58,541 bases of DNA from Neobacillus thermocopriae (GTDB lineage Bacteria > Bacillota > Bacilli > Bacillales > Cytobacillaceae): positions 1 through 58,541 of the forward strand of contig NZ_JAAIUV010000022.1 of NCBI RefSeq assembly GCF_010975035.1, in the 5' to 3' direction. The position numbers and the translations under genes are program-made. This document shows positions 34,050 through 43,040 of the stretch, one piece after another (the first letter of the stretch is position 1; every line of letters begins with the position of its first letter). The notes beneath the pieces were generated by a model. The model was not told the origin of the DNA. It ran no database searches and saw nothing but the letters and a program-made list of their open reading frames with translations.

Positions 34050-34477
34050 ACGCACGAAATGGGGGAGTTTATAATGCAAAGCCCGAGCCATGAAGGTAGT
34101 AGTAATGTTAAGCTTTATGGAAGGGGTTTATGTTGAACAAAATCTTAAGTTAATGGAAAGTATAACCACGAATGGAGATACAAACTTTATTTAGGCTATG
34201 TACCGATCAATGAGTCTTTAGAAGCAGATTTATGAATTTAAGGTATCCAATTATTATAGATAGAACCGTACATATAAGTGATGTAAGAGGTCATAGGTTA
34301 GTTCTTTTGCTACTTCATGTATGAACAAGGACTTTTGGCTTATAAAATATTTTAGAAAAATTAGAAAAGTTACGTATGTTACTAAAATTTTAAAAGAACG
34401 GATAGATTTTCGTTAAAAAAGTGGATTTGTTGATAATAATTTGATAAGAGAGCCACTGAAAAAAACATGTGGAATCA
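34050..34477. other. Gene-free stretch, probably decayed DNA
   Basis: About 430 bases with stops in all frames. One frame reads MKVVVMLSFMEGVYVEQNL and about 15 further residues before a stop, which hints at a former gene, but I recognise no family. In B. subtilis ykvA sits between mtnD and spo0E; I saw no resemblance to it here. Confidence 0.35.
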
Positions 34478-34516
34478 TGTCGAAAAATGATGAGAAAGAA
34501 TCATATTCTTGTCGAA
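34478..34516 (+). promoter_or_regulatory. Two Spo0A-box cores (TGTCGAA)
   Basis: TGTCGAA occurs at 34478-34484 and again at 34510-34516, 32 bases apart (about three helical turns), 43 bases upstream of the -35 of the Spo0E-type gene. TGTCGAA is the core of the 0A box bound by phosphorylated Spo0A. Control is inferred, not shown. Confidence 0.5.
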
Positions 34517-34558
34517 AATAGAAAGTTTTAGATTGTTTTGTCTACTTTTGCGAATGTA

Positions 34559-34587
34559 TTTACATTTGTTGTGTTTCTTGTCATAAT
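34559..34587 (+). promoter_or_regulatory. Sigma-A promoter of the Spo0E-type gene
   Basis: TTTACA, a 17-base spacer, CATAAT (34582-34587). Confidence 0.6.
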
Positions 34588-34649
34588 CTTTCAAGTAGTC
34601 TATTTTTTTATCGAATTAAGTAAGAGTGTAAGAGCAGGAGGATAATAAA

Positions 34650-34910
34650 TTGTACGAGAATAGTAATTGTAGCAATTGCAGCCCTAGTTATACGAAAATG
34701 ATTGAAGAAATTAAGGCAAAAAGAGAACTCATGATTAAAAGCGCTTATAAATGTGGATTTACGAATGAAAAGACGATTAAATACAGTCAAGAGCTGGATG
34801 AATTAATAAATGAGTATCATAGGGTGATGGAACAATCAGATCGATCAAATGAAGAAGTAAAGTTTGCTTTTAAACAAATGATCATGGTTTGGCCAAAAGT
34901 ATTAGTATAA
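34650..34910 (+). CDS. Spo0E-family aspartyl-phosphate phosphatase
   Basis: An 86-residue protein with the Spo0E pattern: an N-terminal helix (MIEEIKAKRELMIKSAYKCG) and a second helix carrying the signature SQELDELINEYH. Spo0E-type phosphatases dephosphorylate Spo0A~P and so restrain sporulation. TTG start with AGGAGG eight bases upstream. The position after mtnD matches spo0E in B. subtilis, so it may be the orthologue, although the family has several members per genome. A Cys-rich start (CSNCSPSY) is unusual. Confidence 0.82.
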   Translation: MYENSNCSNCSPSYTKMIEEIKAKRELMIKSAYKCGFTNEKTIKYSQELDELINEYHRVMEQSDRSNEEVKFAFKQMIMVWPKVLV

Positions 34911-34939
34911 ATAGTAATATTTATTTCTTTATAGAATGT

Positions 34940-34959
34940 ACAATAGGCCTTCCTATTGT
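34940..34959. terminator. Hairpin after the Spo0E-type gene
   Basis: ACAATAGG, a four-base loop and CCTATTGT, 30 bases after the stop. The following T-run is poor, so termination is uncertain. Confidence 0.4.
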
Positions 34960-35580
34960 TATACTGCAAATTTTTACTACCTAGAAGGCCTTCCCACCCT
35001 TTTGTTATCCACTTCAATTTATCTTCATTAAACCATTCAAGTCTAAATAATATATTTTTATCGTTGGTCCCTCCAAATCACACCATTTATGCATGGAAAT
35101 CACTTCGCTCGATTCCCCAATAATAAAAATTAATAGAAATGTATAGGAAGAATTTTTCTTTTTTCTTTCTATTTACAGATGAAATTTTTAAAGAAAAAAG
35201 AAAACTATTTTAAATGGGTAATATGCTTATATTTCGACTCATATATCGTAAATAAAAGGAGATTTAAATCACATCAAAGGCAAGCGCTTTTAACGATAAT
35301 GGTCTCTTTTAAGGAGGGAAGCTGTAATTGCACTTGTTATAAATTTCAAATAAGTGCCCAATCCAGATACGATGTTATGTAATCCATTTCCTTACACACT
35401 CAACGATAAGGAGTGCCTCTGCCATGATAAATCTTTATGAAACCCATGCAGTTGAGGACGAAATGAGATCTAACATGTAATTTCTCATTACTTATGAATA
35501 AGAAATGCACCAAATATATGGTGCTACTACTTATGGAATGGTAGGAAACAAATTGAGCAATTTACAAAGCTTAAAGCGAA
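34960..35580. other. Long intergenic region before fixC
   Basis: No convincing gene. An ATG at 35424 with AAGGAGTG upstream gives only 18 codons (MINLYETHAVEDEMRSNM). The last 31 codons before the fixC leader stay open in one frame ending KRKKAVK-stop and could be the tail of a lost gene. Candidate catabolite-repression site listed separately. Confidence 0.35.
35278..35292. promoter_or_regulatory. Cre-like site upstream of fixC
   Basis: AGGCAAGCGCTTTTA has the palindromic AAGCGCTT core and differs from the CcpA consensus (WTGNAANCGNWNNCW) at two positions. It lies about 310 bases before fixC; regulation is speculative. Confidence 0.25.
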
Positions 35581-35601
35581 AAAAGGCGGTGAAATAAGCT
35601 A

Positions 35602-36897
35602 ATGTCTGAAAAATTTGACGTGATAGTAGTTGGTGCTGGACCAGCAGGTACTGCTTGTGCTTTCACTTGTGCTAAAAATGGCTTAAAGGTATTGCTTATT
35701 GAAAGAGGAGAGTATCCTGGAGCGAAAAATGTAATGGGCGGAGTTTTATACCGTCAGCAATTGGAGGAGCTAATTCCTGAGTTTTGGAAAGAAGCCCCGC
35801 TTGAAAGACCTGTAGTGGAGCAACGTTTTTGGATGATGGATAAGGAATCAGTTGTTACCTTCGGCTATAAAGGCTTGGAGTGGGCTGTGGAGCCCTACAA
35901 TAACTTTACCGTACTTCGTGCTAAGTTTGATCAATGGTTTGCCAGCAAAGCAGTTGAGGCAGGGGCACTTCTGATTAATGAAACGGTTGTAACCGAATGT
36001 ATCGTCGAAAATGGAAAAGTGGTAGGTGTCCGAACGGATAGACCGGATGGTGAAGTATATGCCGATGTCGTTGTGCTGGCCGATGGAGTTAACTCACTCT
36101 TATCCAAACAGCTTGGCTTTCATAAGGAATTTCGCCCGGACGAAGTAGCATTAACAGTTATGGAGGTAATTAACTTACCTAAAGACAAAATTAATGATCG
36201 TTTCAATTTAGAGGATAACCAAGGCTGTACGATTGAAATTTTTGGTGATTCCACAAAGGGGAACCTTGGCACCGCATTTCTTTATACAAATAAAGAAAGT
36301 TTAAATATTGGGGTAGGAACCACGCTTTCCAGTATGATTAAAGCGAAAATAAAGCCTTATGAGCTTTTAGATTATTTAAAAAATCACCCGATGGTAAAAC
36401 CATTCTTAGAGGGGGGGGAATCTGCGGAATATCTTGCCCATCTCATTCCAGAAGGAGGCTATCATTCTGTTCCAAAGGTTGTTGGAAATGGAGTAGTTGT
36501 TGTTGGAGATGCGGCCCAATTAGTTAATGCCATCCATCGTGAAGGATCGAACTTAGCGATGCATTCGGGATTACTAGCTGCTGAGGCAATTGTCGAGGCA
36601 AATAAACGAGGTGATTTTAGTGAAGCAAGTTTAAATCATTACCGTGAGGCTTTATATAACAGTTTTATCATAAAAGATTTGGAGAAGTACAAAGATGCAA
36701 CCCATACCTTTGAAAAATATCCGCAATACTTTAAGGATTATATTCCAATGCTGAATCGGGCAGCGAGTCAATTCTTTACAGTTGATGGAACACCAAAAAG
36801 AGAAAAACAAAAGCAAATAATGAAGAGCATGACCGCAGAAAAAGGAACATTTCGTGTGCTACAAGATATATATCGTGCTTGGAAGGCGGTGAAATAA
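35602..36897 (+). CDS. fixC: FixC-like FAD-dependent oxidoreductase (ETF-quinone oxidoreductase type)
   Basis: A 431-residue flavoprotein. The dinucleotide fold VVGAGPAGTACAFTCAKNG starts at about residue 9; RGEYPGAKNVMGGVLY and the second FAD block GVVVVGDAAQLVNAIHREGSNLAMHSG match the FixC/ETF-QO family. FixC passes electrons between electron-transfer flavoprotein and, with FixX, the quinone pool or ferredoxin. The FixA and FixB (ETF) genes are not adjacent. GGCGGTG precedes the ATG at a long spacing of about 12 bases. The stop overlaps fixX by one base (TAATG). Confidence 0.85.
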   Translation: MSEKFDVIVVGAGPAGTACAFTCAKNGLKVLLIERGEYPGAKNVMGGVLYRQQLEELIPEFWKEAPLERPVVEQRFWMMDKESVVTFGYKGLEWAVEPYNNFTVLRAKFDQWFASKAVEAGALLINETVVTECIVENGKVVGVRTDRPDGEVYADVVVLADGVNSLLSKQLGFHKEFRPDEVALTVMEVINLPKDKINDRFNLEDNQGCTIEIFGDSTKGNLGTAFLYTNKESLNIGVGTTLSSMIKAKIKPYELLDYLKNHPMVKPFLEGGESAEYLAHLIPEGGYHSVPKVVGNGVVVVGDAAQLVNAIHREGSNLAMHSGLLAAEAIVEANKRGDFSEASLNHYREALYNSFIIKDLEKYKDATHTFEKYPQYFKDYIPMLNRAASQFFTVDGTPKREKQKQIMKSMTAEKGTFRVLQDIYRAWKAVK

Positions 36898-37181
36898 TGT
36901 CAACAAAGAATCTTGAGGAGAAACAATATCTCATCCGCTTTAAGTGTGATACGAAGTCTCATTTAACGGTTCTTGACCATGACATTTGTATGACCAAATG
37001 CCCGGATAAAATTTGTACGATATTTTGTCCAGCAGAGGTTTATAAATGGGAAGGAACAAGAATGCAGGTAGGTTATGAAGGTTGTCACGAGTGTGGTAGC
37101 TGTAGGATCGGCTGCCCTTATCAAAACATTAAATGGGAATATCCGAAAGGTGGACATGGAATTATCTTTCGATTGGCTTAA
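36897..37181 (+). CDS. fixX: FixX-like ferredoxin
   Basis: A 94-residue ferredoxin-like protein with Cys clusters CMTKCPDKICTIFCP and CHECGSCRIGCP; a YPKGGHGIIFRLA tail typical of FixX. It docks on FixC and carries electrons through an iron-sulfur cluster. The ATG at 36897 is preceded by GGCGGTG within the end of fixC, so the two are coupled. FixC and FixX together equal the single-chain ETF-quinone oxidoreductase of other organisms. Confidence 0.87.
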   Translation: MSTKNLEEKQYLIRFKCDTKSHLTVLDHDICMTKCPDKICTIFCPAEVYKWEGTRMQVGYEGCHECGSCRIGCPYQNIKWEYPKGGHGIIFRLA

Positions 37182-37194
37182 ATCATATGATTAT

Positions 37195-37230
37195 AAAAAG
37201 CAGCTGTTCATTTAAAGACAGCTGCTTTTT
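37195..37230. terminator. Bidirectional terminator fixX / ykvI
   Basis: AAAAAGCAGCTGT and ACAGCTGCTTTTT form a 13-pair stem with a ten-base loop; A-tract and T-run make it work in both directions. Confidence 0.85.
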
Positions 37231-38278
37231 AACTTCTTTCCGTAGGAGTAAATGGTTTCATCCATAACAAAATAAAAAAGCTCATGCAAATATAGCCAAA
37301 TAGAGGATATAAATTGGAAAGGAGAGTACCGTAATTTACTAAACTGATTAAATACGCAATAATAAAAATTGCTGTTACTGATACGATTGTCGGAACATGG
37401 ACATATTGCTTAAGCTGTCTGTCGAGTCCAAAAACGTTCCCAATTACAGAGGTGAAAATCTCTCCATAAATAATCAAAACAAAAAACCAATAGAAAAATG
37501 GTGCCAGGTTTTTCATGATAATTGCCATTGGAATCTCATATAGTTCCAAATTGGGCAGCATGATGAGGGTAAAATGATTAGCTATTAATATTAAGGTTAA
37601 AGCCAATCCACCAAGTATTCCTCCCCATTTTATGGTCCAATCGTCTTTTACTTCTGAAGCAACCGGAACTAGAACTGCTTGAGCTAAACCAAGATTTAAA
37701 GCTGCATATGAAAAAGGGGCGATCACACTTTTCCAGCCATCGTTGGCATAAGGAATATATAAAAACTGATCTAAGAAATTTGGCATTTTAATAGATAAAG
37801 ACATCAAAATTAAGCTGAACACGATCATTAATGGGACAACAAATGTATTAACGGCAAATAAACCTTTTGTTCCTATGAGCATGACAATAAAAGAAAGAAA
37901 AATAGTGAAAAACACCCCTAAGTTTCTCGGAAGTCCTAGTTGTTCTTCAAATACTGCTCCTGCACCTGAGAGCATGACTGCACTAACCCCAAGTAGCATA
38001 AATAGCATAAAAAAATTGATTATCCTTCCAGGCCATTTACCAAACAAATATTCATTAAATTCTTGATAGGATTTAGCGTTAATTTGTGCTGCTAGACGCA
38101 TTAGTTTGGAACCGATCATAACAAATAAATAACCGCTCATTAATATACTAATAAAGCCGAAGAAGCCAAACCGTGAGAAAAACTCAACGATTTCCCTTCC
38201 AGTCGCAAATCCTGCACCTACAACCGTCCCAACATAGACCGCTGCAATTTGAAAGGCTTGATTCCAATTTCGTTTCAC
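37229..38278 (-). CDS. ykvI: YkvI-family membrane transporter-like protein
   Basis: A 349-residue protein with about ten membrane helices. It begins MKRNWNQAFQIAAVYVGTVVGAGFATGREIVEFF, where the GAGFATG segment is like the unwound first helix of APC-superfamily carriers. The substrate is not known. It lies divergent from clpE; the two are also neighbours in B. subtilis. Ribosome binding site GGGGGAGATG-like just upstream of the ATG. Confidence 0.82.
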   Translation of the reverse strand: MKRNWNQAFQIAAVYVGTVVGAGFATGREIVEFFSRFGFFGFISILMSGYLFVMIGSKLMRLAAQINAKSYQEFNEYLFGKWPGRIINFFMLFMLLGVSAVMLSGAGAVFEEQLGLPRNLGVFFTIFLSFIVMLIGTKGLFAVNTFVVPLMIVFSLILMSLSIKMPNFLDQFLYIPYANDGWKSVIAPFSYAALNLGLAQAVLVPVASEVKDDWTIKWGGILGGLALTLILIANHFTLIMLPNLELYEIPMAIIMKNLAPFFYWFFVLIIYGEIFTSVIGNVFGLDRQLKQYVHVPTIVSVTAIFIIAYLISLVNYGTLLSNLYPLFGYICMSFFILLWMKPFTPTERS

Positions 38279-38370
38279 ATCATCTCCCCCTTATCACCAA
38301 TATATGACTTAAAGGACAAACAATGACGAGCATTTTCCCTAACTGGAAAGTATTACTTGGGATAAAAAGC

Positions 38371-38427
38371 TTGAAAGTCAAAAAAGGTCAAGATATAATA
38401 AAATCACAAAGGTCAAATATAGTCAAA
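38371..38427 (+). promoter_or_regulatory. clpE promoter with two CtsR operators
   Basis: The promoter is TTGAAA (38371-38376), 17 bases, TATAAT (38394-38399). CtsR heptad pairs flank and overlap it: AGTCAAA-AAA-GGTCAAG at 38376-38392 fills the spacer, and GGTCAAA-TAT-AGTCAAA at 38411-38427 covers the start of transcription. The second pair fits the CtsR consensus exactly. Further GTCAAA-like heptads follow at 38427-38442. Confidence 0.93.
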
Positions 38428-38465
38428 GTCAAATTGATCAAAGCAGTGAAAAGGAGGTTTTCTTT

Positions 38466-40601
38466 ATGCTTTGTCAACGATGCCAACAAAATCAAGCAAA
38501 TGTGCAATTAAACATGATTGTGAATGGACACCGAAAAGAATTAAAACTTTGTGATGAATGTTATTCAAAAGAAAAAAGTGTGATTGGCGCAGGCTTTGGA
38601 ATGAATATGGATCTTTTTTCAAACTTCCCTTTTGAGGGACTTTTTCAAACGAATGGTTTTACTCAAATTCCAAATAAAGAACATCAAAAGACTGAGAAAA
38701 ACGGACGCGGAGGTTTCATCGATCAATTTGGCCGTAACTTAACACAAATGGCCAAAGCAGGGTTAATTGACCCGGTTATTGGTCGTGATGAAGAAGTAAA
38801 ACGTGTCATCGAAATTTTAAATAGAAGAACGAAAAACAACCCGGTATTAATTGGTGAACCTGGTGTTGGTAAAACAGCCATTGCGGAAGGACTCGCGTTA
38901 AAAATAGCTGAAGGTAAAGTACCGGAAAAGCTTAAAAATAGAGAGGTATATTTATTGGATGTTGCTTCACTCGTTGCTAATACGGGTATTCGTGGTCAGT
39001 TTGAAGATAGAATGAAACGGTTAATTTTAGAATTACAAGAACGTAAAAATATTATTTTATTTATTGATGAAATTCATTTATTAGTTGGTGCAGGATCAGC
39101 GGAAGGTTCGATGGATGCAGGTAATATTCTAAAGCCGGCACTTGCTCGTGGTGAATTGCAAGTTATCGGAGCAACAACCTTAAAGGAATATCGACAAATT
39201 GAAAAGGACCCTGCTTTAGAACGACGATTCCAGCCGATTCATGTTCAAGAACCATCTGTGGAAGCAGCAATTGAAATCTTGAAAGGAATTCAAAAGAAAT
39301 ACGAAGATTATCATGAAGTCACATATTCTGAGGAAGCGATCCGCGCTTGTGTGAATTTATCACATCGTTTTATTTCAGATCGCTTCCTACCCGATAAAGC
39401 AATTGACTTGCTTGATGAAGCGGGGGCAAAATTGAACTTGACATCTGAATATAAGAGTAATGAACAAATCGAGAATCGCCTAAAAGAAATTGCTTCTCTA
39501 AAGGAGGAAGCACTCAAACACGAACGGTATGAAGAAGCAGCCAAACTCCGTGATGAAGAAATGAAACTTGAAAAAGCTCTAAACGATGATAAGAATGGAG
39601 ACCGACCTATTGTTACGACTTCACACATTCAACAAATTATTGAACAAAAAACTGGTATTCCCGTTGGAAAGCTTCAGCAAGATGAAAAACAAAAAATGAA
39701 AAATTTAGAAGAAAATCTAAATAAAAAAGTCATTGGTCAAGAAAAGGCGGTTGAAAAGATTGCTAAGGCAATCAGACGTAGCCGTGCTGGTTTAAAACCA
39801 AAGAATCGTCCAATAGGATCTTTCCTTTTTGTCGGCCCTACTGGTGTTGGTAAAACCGAATTAACCAAAACACTTGCCGAAGAATTATTTGGAACAAAGG
39901 ATTCAATGATTAGACTTGATATGAGTGAGTATATGGAGAAACATAGCGTATCAAAATTAATCGGTTCACCACCGGGTTATGTAGGACATGAGGAGGCAGG
40001 ACAACTTACGGAAAAAGTACGTCGAAATCCTTACAGTATCATACTTCTTGATGAAATTGAAAAGGCTCATCCGGACGTGCAGCATATGTTCTTGCAAATC
40101 CTTGAGGATGGTCGCTTGACCGACAGTCAAGGTAGAGTAGTAAGCTTTAAAGATACGGTTATTATTATGACAAGTAATGCTGGAGTTGGTCATAAACCAA
40201 TTCATGTTGGATTCGGTACTACAAATTCTATGGAAGAAACAAATATTCTTGATTCACTTGGTAGCTTTTTTAAGCCGGAATTCCTTAACCGATTTGATGG
40301 CATTATTGAATTTAAATCATTGGACAAAGAGCATATCTTGAAGATTGTTGATTTAATGGTTCACGAACTCCAAGAAACATTAAAAGAAGAAAATATTGAA
40401 TTCACGATCTCAACAGAGGCAAAAGAGAAATTAGCAGAACTTGGTTATCACCCAGCATTTGGTGCACGCCCATTAAGACGTGTGATTCAAGAACAGCTTG
40501 AAGATAAGATTGCAGATTTCATTCTTGATCAGCCAGAAGCCAAAAATCTAATGGCAGTATTAGAGGATGGTAAGCTAACAGTCAAATCAAAAACTGTATA
40601 A
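38466..40601 (+). CDS. clpE: ATP-dependent Clp protease ATP-binding subunit ClpE
   Basis: Hsp100 unfoldase of 711 residues working with ClpP under heat and protein-damage stress. An N-terminal zinc finger (Cys3, Cys6, Cys29, Cys32) distinguishes ClpE from ClpC. Two AAA modules follow: Walker [10 protein letters not shown] (about 130) and GPTGVGKTE (about 457), with a UVR-like segment ([20 protein letters not shown]) between them. Strong GGAGG ribosome binding site. The CtsR double operator at the promoter agrees with its known regulation. Confidence 0.95.
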   Translation: MLCQRCQQNQANVQLNMIVNGHRKELKLCDECYSKEKSVIGAGFGMNMDLFSNFPFEGLFQTNGFTQIPNKEHQKTEKNGRGGFIDQFGRNLTQMAKAGLIDPVIGRDEEVKRVIEILNRRTKNNPVLIGEPGVGKTAIAEGLALKIAEGKVPEKLKNREVYLLDVASLVANTGIRGQFEDRMKRLILELQERKNIILFIDEIHLLVGAGSAEGSMDAGNILKPALARGELQVIGATTLKEYRQIEKDPALERRFQPIHVQEPSVEAAIEILKGIQKKYEDYHEVTYSEEAIRACVNLSHRFISDRFLPDKAIDLLDEAGAKLNLTSEYKSNEQIENRLKEIASLKEEALKHERYEEAAKLRDEEMKLEKALNDDKNGDRPIVTTSHIQQIIEQKTGIPVGKLQQDEKQKMKNLEENLNKKVIGQEKAVEKIAKAIRRSRAGLKPKNRPIGSFLFVGPTGVGKTELTKTLAEELFGTKDSMIRLDMSEYMEKHSVSKLIGSPPGYVGHEEAGQLTEKVRRNPYSIILLDEIEKAHPDVQHMFLQILEDGRLTDSQGRVVSFKDTVIIMTSNAGVGHKPIHVGFGTTNSMEETNILDSLGSFFKPEFLNRFDGIIEFKSLDKEHILKIVDLMVHELQETLKEENIEFTISTEAKEKLAELGYHPAFGARPLRRVIQEQLEDKIADFILDQPEAKNLMAVLEDGKLTVKSKTV

Positions 40602-40606
40602 TATAA

Positions 40607-40638
40607 AAAGCGAAGCTCGTTCAAAGGCTTCGCTTTAT
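40607..40638. terminator. Bidirectional terminator clpE / pepF
   Basis: AAAGCGAAGC and GCTTCGCTTT with a ten-base loop between convergent genes. Confidence 0.8.
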
Positions 40639-40642
40639 TGTA

Positions 40643-42337
40643 TTAAAGATTTTTATCATCAATGGAATTTAACCAATCTTCAATTTCACCAACAACGGAT
40701 TGAACACAGCCATCTTGAAACGGTGAAATGAGATTGGCTGCTTCAACTAACTTAAGAAATGACATACTGCCACCAAGTTTACACAATTTTACATAATCTC
40801 TCCAAGCTTCGTCCCAGTTTTCTCTTGACCGTTTCCAGAATTGGAAGGCACAAATTTGCGCAAGGGTATAATCGATATAATAAAATGGCGAACTATAAAT
40901 ATGGCCTTGACGTTGCCAAAAACCTCCATTTTCTAAATACTCAAATCCATCATAGTCTTTATGAGGTAAATATTTCTGTTCAATTTCACGCCACTTTAAT
41001 TTTCGCTCTGTTGGTGTTGCTTCCGGATTTTCATAAACCCAATGTTGGAATTCATCTACTGAAACACCATATGGCAAGAATAATAAGGCATCACTTAAAT
41101 GTGAATACTTATATTTATCCGTTTCCTCTTTAAAGAAAAGCTCCATCCATGGCCATGTGAAAAATTCCATACTCATAGAATGGATCTCACATGCTTCATA
41201 AGTTGGCCAATAATATTCAGGTATTTCAAAATGTCGGCTAGAATAAACTTGGAAAGCATGGCCAGCTTCATGGGTAAGAACGTCAATATCACCTGAAGTT
41301 CCATTGAAATTTGCAAAGATAAACGGGGCTTTATAATTTTCAATATACGTACAATAGCCACCGCTAGCCTTTCCTTTCTTTGCAACCAGATCCATTAGGC
41401 CATTTTTCTGCATAAATTGGAAGAATTCTCCTGTTTCTTCCGAAAGCGCTTTATACATTTTTTGCCCGTTATCAATAATCCATTCAGGATTCCCCTTTGG
41501 TGTGGCATTGCCTGTTTGATAATTAATCGTTTCATCGTAATATTTCAACTTGTCTAAGCCAAGTCGTTCCCGTTGTCTTTCTTTTAGTTTTGTCGCAATT
41601 GGAACAATAAAATCCTTCACCTGTTGTCGGAAGTTTGCAACCATTTCAGCATTGTAATCCGTTCTCATCATTCGGTAATAGCCTAGCTCTACAAAATTTT
41701 TGTATCCGAGAGCATGGGCAATTTCCGTTCTCACTTTCACTAGTTCATCATAAATACGGTCAAACTCTGCCTCATGATTTGCAAAGAATCCAAATTTTGC
41801 TTCACTAGCTCGCTTTCGCATTTCTCTATCAGTGGATTCGATAAATGGATCTATTTGTGCAAGAGTCCGCTCTTCACCTTCAAAATTTATTTTTGCAGAC
41901 GCAACCAGTTTCGTATATTCGGTTACTAAACGATTCTCCTTTTGAAGCAAAGGAACGATTTCTGGTTTAAAAGTTTTAAGTTGACCTTCCGCTAATGCAA
42001 ATAGCTGGGCTCCCCATTTTTGTTCCAAATCTTTGCGGAATGGTGAAGTTGTTAATGCTTGATAATATTTTGTTACTAATCCTTCAATTTCTGGATCGAT
42101 TTCATCCATATAATCTTGTTCAGCTTTATAAAATTCATCGTTAGTATCTATGGAATGACGAATATAACATAGGTTGAACATCGTACCAATGTCATTTCTC
42201 AACTTATTAATCTCATTCATTGCTTTGCTCTGTTCTTCAACAGTGTTAGCCTTTTTAAAGTTTTCTAGTGCAGTATTAAATTTAGACTTTACTTCTTCCA
42301 AATTCGGACGTACATATGTATAGTCATTAAAGCCCAT
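40643..42337 (-). CDS. M3-family oligoendopeptidase (PepF-like)
   Basis: Cytosolic zinc metallopeptidase of 564 residues cleaving short peptides. The zinc motif is VLTHEAGHAFQVY in the last third, with the downstream glutamate in the helix ACEIHSMSMEFF. The N-terminal half is the long helical lobe of thimet-type peptidases (SEAKFGFFANHEAEFDRIYDELVKVR). GGGGGT ribosome binding site seven bases before the ATG. Single gene; roles in peptide turnover are known for the family, no specific substrate can be given. Confidence 0.87.
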   Translation of the reverse strand: MGFNDYTYVRPNLEEVKSKFNTALENFKKANTVEEQSKAMNEINKLRNDIGTMFNLCYIRHSIDTNDEFYKAEQDYMDEIDPEIEGLVTKYYQALTTSPFRKDLEQKWGAQLFALAEGQLKTFKPEIVPLLQKENRLVTEYTKLVASAKINFEGEERTLAQIDPFIESTDREMRKRASEAKFGFFANHEAEFDRIYDELVKVRTEIAHALGYKNFVELGYYRMMRTDYNAEMVANFRQQVKDFIVPIATKLKERQRERLGLDKLKYYDETINYQTGNATPKGNPEWIIDNGQKMYKALSEETGEFFQFMQKNGLMDLVAKKGKASGGYCTYIENYKAPFIFANFNGTSGDIDVLTHEAGHAFQVYSSRHFEIPEYYWPTYEACEIHSMSMEFFTWPWMELFFKEETDKYKYSHLSDALLFLPYGVSVDEFQHWVYENPEATPTERKLKWREIEQKYLPHKDYDGFEYLENGGFWQRQGHIYSSPFYYIDYTLAQICAFQFWKRSRENWDEAWRDYVKLCKLGGSMSFLKLVEAANLISPFQDGCVQSVVGEIEDWLNSIDDKNL

Positions 42338-42418
42338 CTATATAACCCCCTCTTTGAATATTTTAATATTTCAATTTATTCCATTATATACTATTGCTAC
42401 TTATTCGATAACAAAAAA

Positions 42419-42436
42419 AACGACCAACTGGCCGTT
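42419..42436 (-). terminator. Terminator of mhqR
   Basis: On the minus strand AACGGCC, loop AGTT, GGTCGTT and eight T residues. Confidence 0.75.
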
Positions 42437-42437
42437 A

Positions 42438-42878
42438 TTAATATTTTCCTGCAGGTAAACCCAATTTTTTTAAAAGATCGATTGCAACTAATTTTTCTTC
42501 ATCAGATAGGCTAGACATGAGATGATCAATTTGTTTTGCGTGTTCTGGGAAAATGTCTTGAATCAGTTTTTTTCCCTTCTCGGTGATTTGTGCGTAAATT
42601 ACCCTTCTGTCTTTTGGACAAGCACTTCTTTGTAATAAACCTTTCTGTTCCAATTTATCAACTACATAAGTGATGCTTCCGCTTGCAAGTAAGATTTTTG
42701 CGCCGATTTGCTGAAGCGGTTGATCACCTTTATGATAAAGTAGTTCCAAAACGGCAAATTCGGTAGGATTTAAACCATTTGACTGAATAACTTTATTTAC
42801 ATGCTCGTTAATAGCCTTGTAAGCTCTTGATAAAACAATAAATAGCTTTAAAGATGTAGCTGTCGAATCAATTTCCAT
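42438..42878 (-). CDS. mhqR: MarR-family repressor MhqR
   Basis: A 146-residue winged-helix repressor close to B. subtilis MhqR (YkvE), which controls quinone and azo-compound detoxification genes. Shared stretches include LNPTEFAVLELLYHKG, KILLASGSITYVVDKLEQKG and CPKDRRVIYAQITEKGKKL. The position beside kinD agrees with B. subtilis. No mhq target operon is in the window. A perfect sigma-A promoter lies upstream. Confidence 0.87.
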   Translation of the reverse strand: MEIDSTATSLKLFIVLSRAYKAINEHVNKVIQSNGLNPTEFAVLELLYHKGDQPLQQIGAKILLASGSITYVVDKLEQKGLLQRSACPKDRRVIYAQITEKGKKLIQDIFPEHAKQIDHLMSSLSDEEKLVAIDLLKKLGLPAGKY

Positions 42879-42914
42879 CTAAACCCATCCTTTAAATATC
42901 TCGATTTCAAAGTT

Positions 42915-42943
42915 ATTATAAAAAAATATTAAGTTACTGTCAA
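42915..42943 (-). promoter_or_regulatory. Perfect sigma-A promoter of mhqR
   Basis: On the minus strand TTGACA (42943-42938), 17 bases, TATAAT (42920-42915): full consensus. A half-site ATCTCGA at 42898-42904 downstream resembles part of the MhqR operator. Confidence 0.8.
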
Positions 42944-42993
42944 TTTTATCAAGAAATAGAAAGGAATTTCTCTGACAAATGGAGAAAAACAGA

Positions 42994-43002
42994 TGTTATA
43001 AT
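42994..43002 (+). promoter_or_regulatory. Extended -10 promoter of kinD
   Basis: TG-T-TATAAT (42994-43002), 39 bases before the ATG; a CTGACA lies 19 bases upstream of the -10. Confidence 0.5.
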
Positions 43003-43040
43003 AAAAAAGTATGTGACAGAATGATGTTTGAGGTAGTCAT

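Noticed and set aside
35179..35382. A 67-codon plus-strand frame before fixC.
   Set aside because: No ribosome binding site and a low-complexity Lys/Arg product; looks like chance in AT-rich DNA.
35424..35480. An 18-codon frame with a good AAGGAGTG upstream (leader peptide?).
   Set aside because: Too short to judge, not followed by an attenuator, and far from fixC.
40759..41133. A 124-codon plus-strand frame inside the oligoendopeptidase gene.
   Set aside because: Opposite strand of a well-supported enzyme gene, with no ribosome binding site and no recognisable domain.
42898..42904. ATCTCGA as an MhqR operator for autoregulation.
   Set aside because: Only one half-site is present; the partner half is degenerate, and autoregulation is not established for MhqR.
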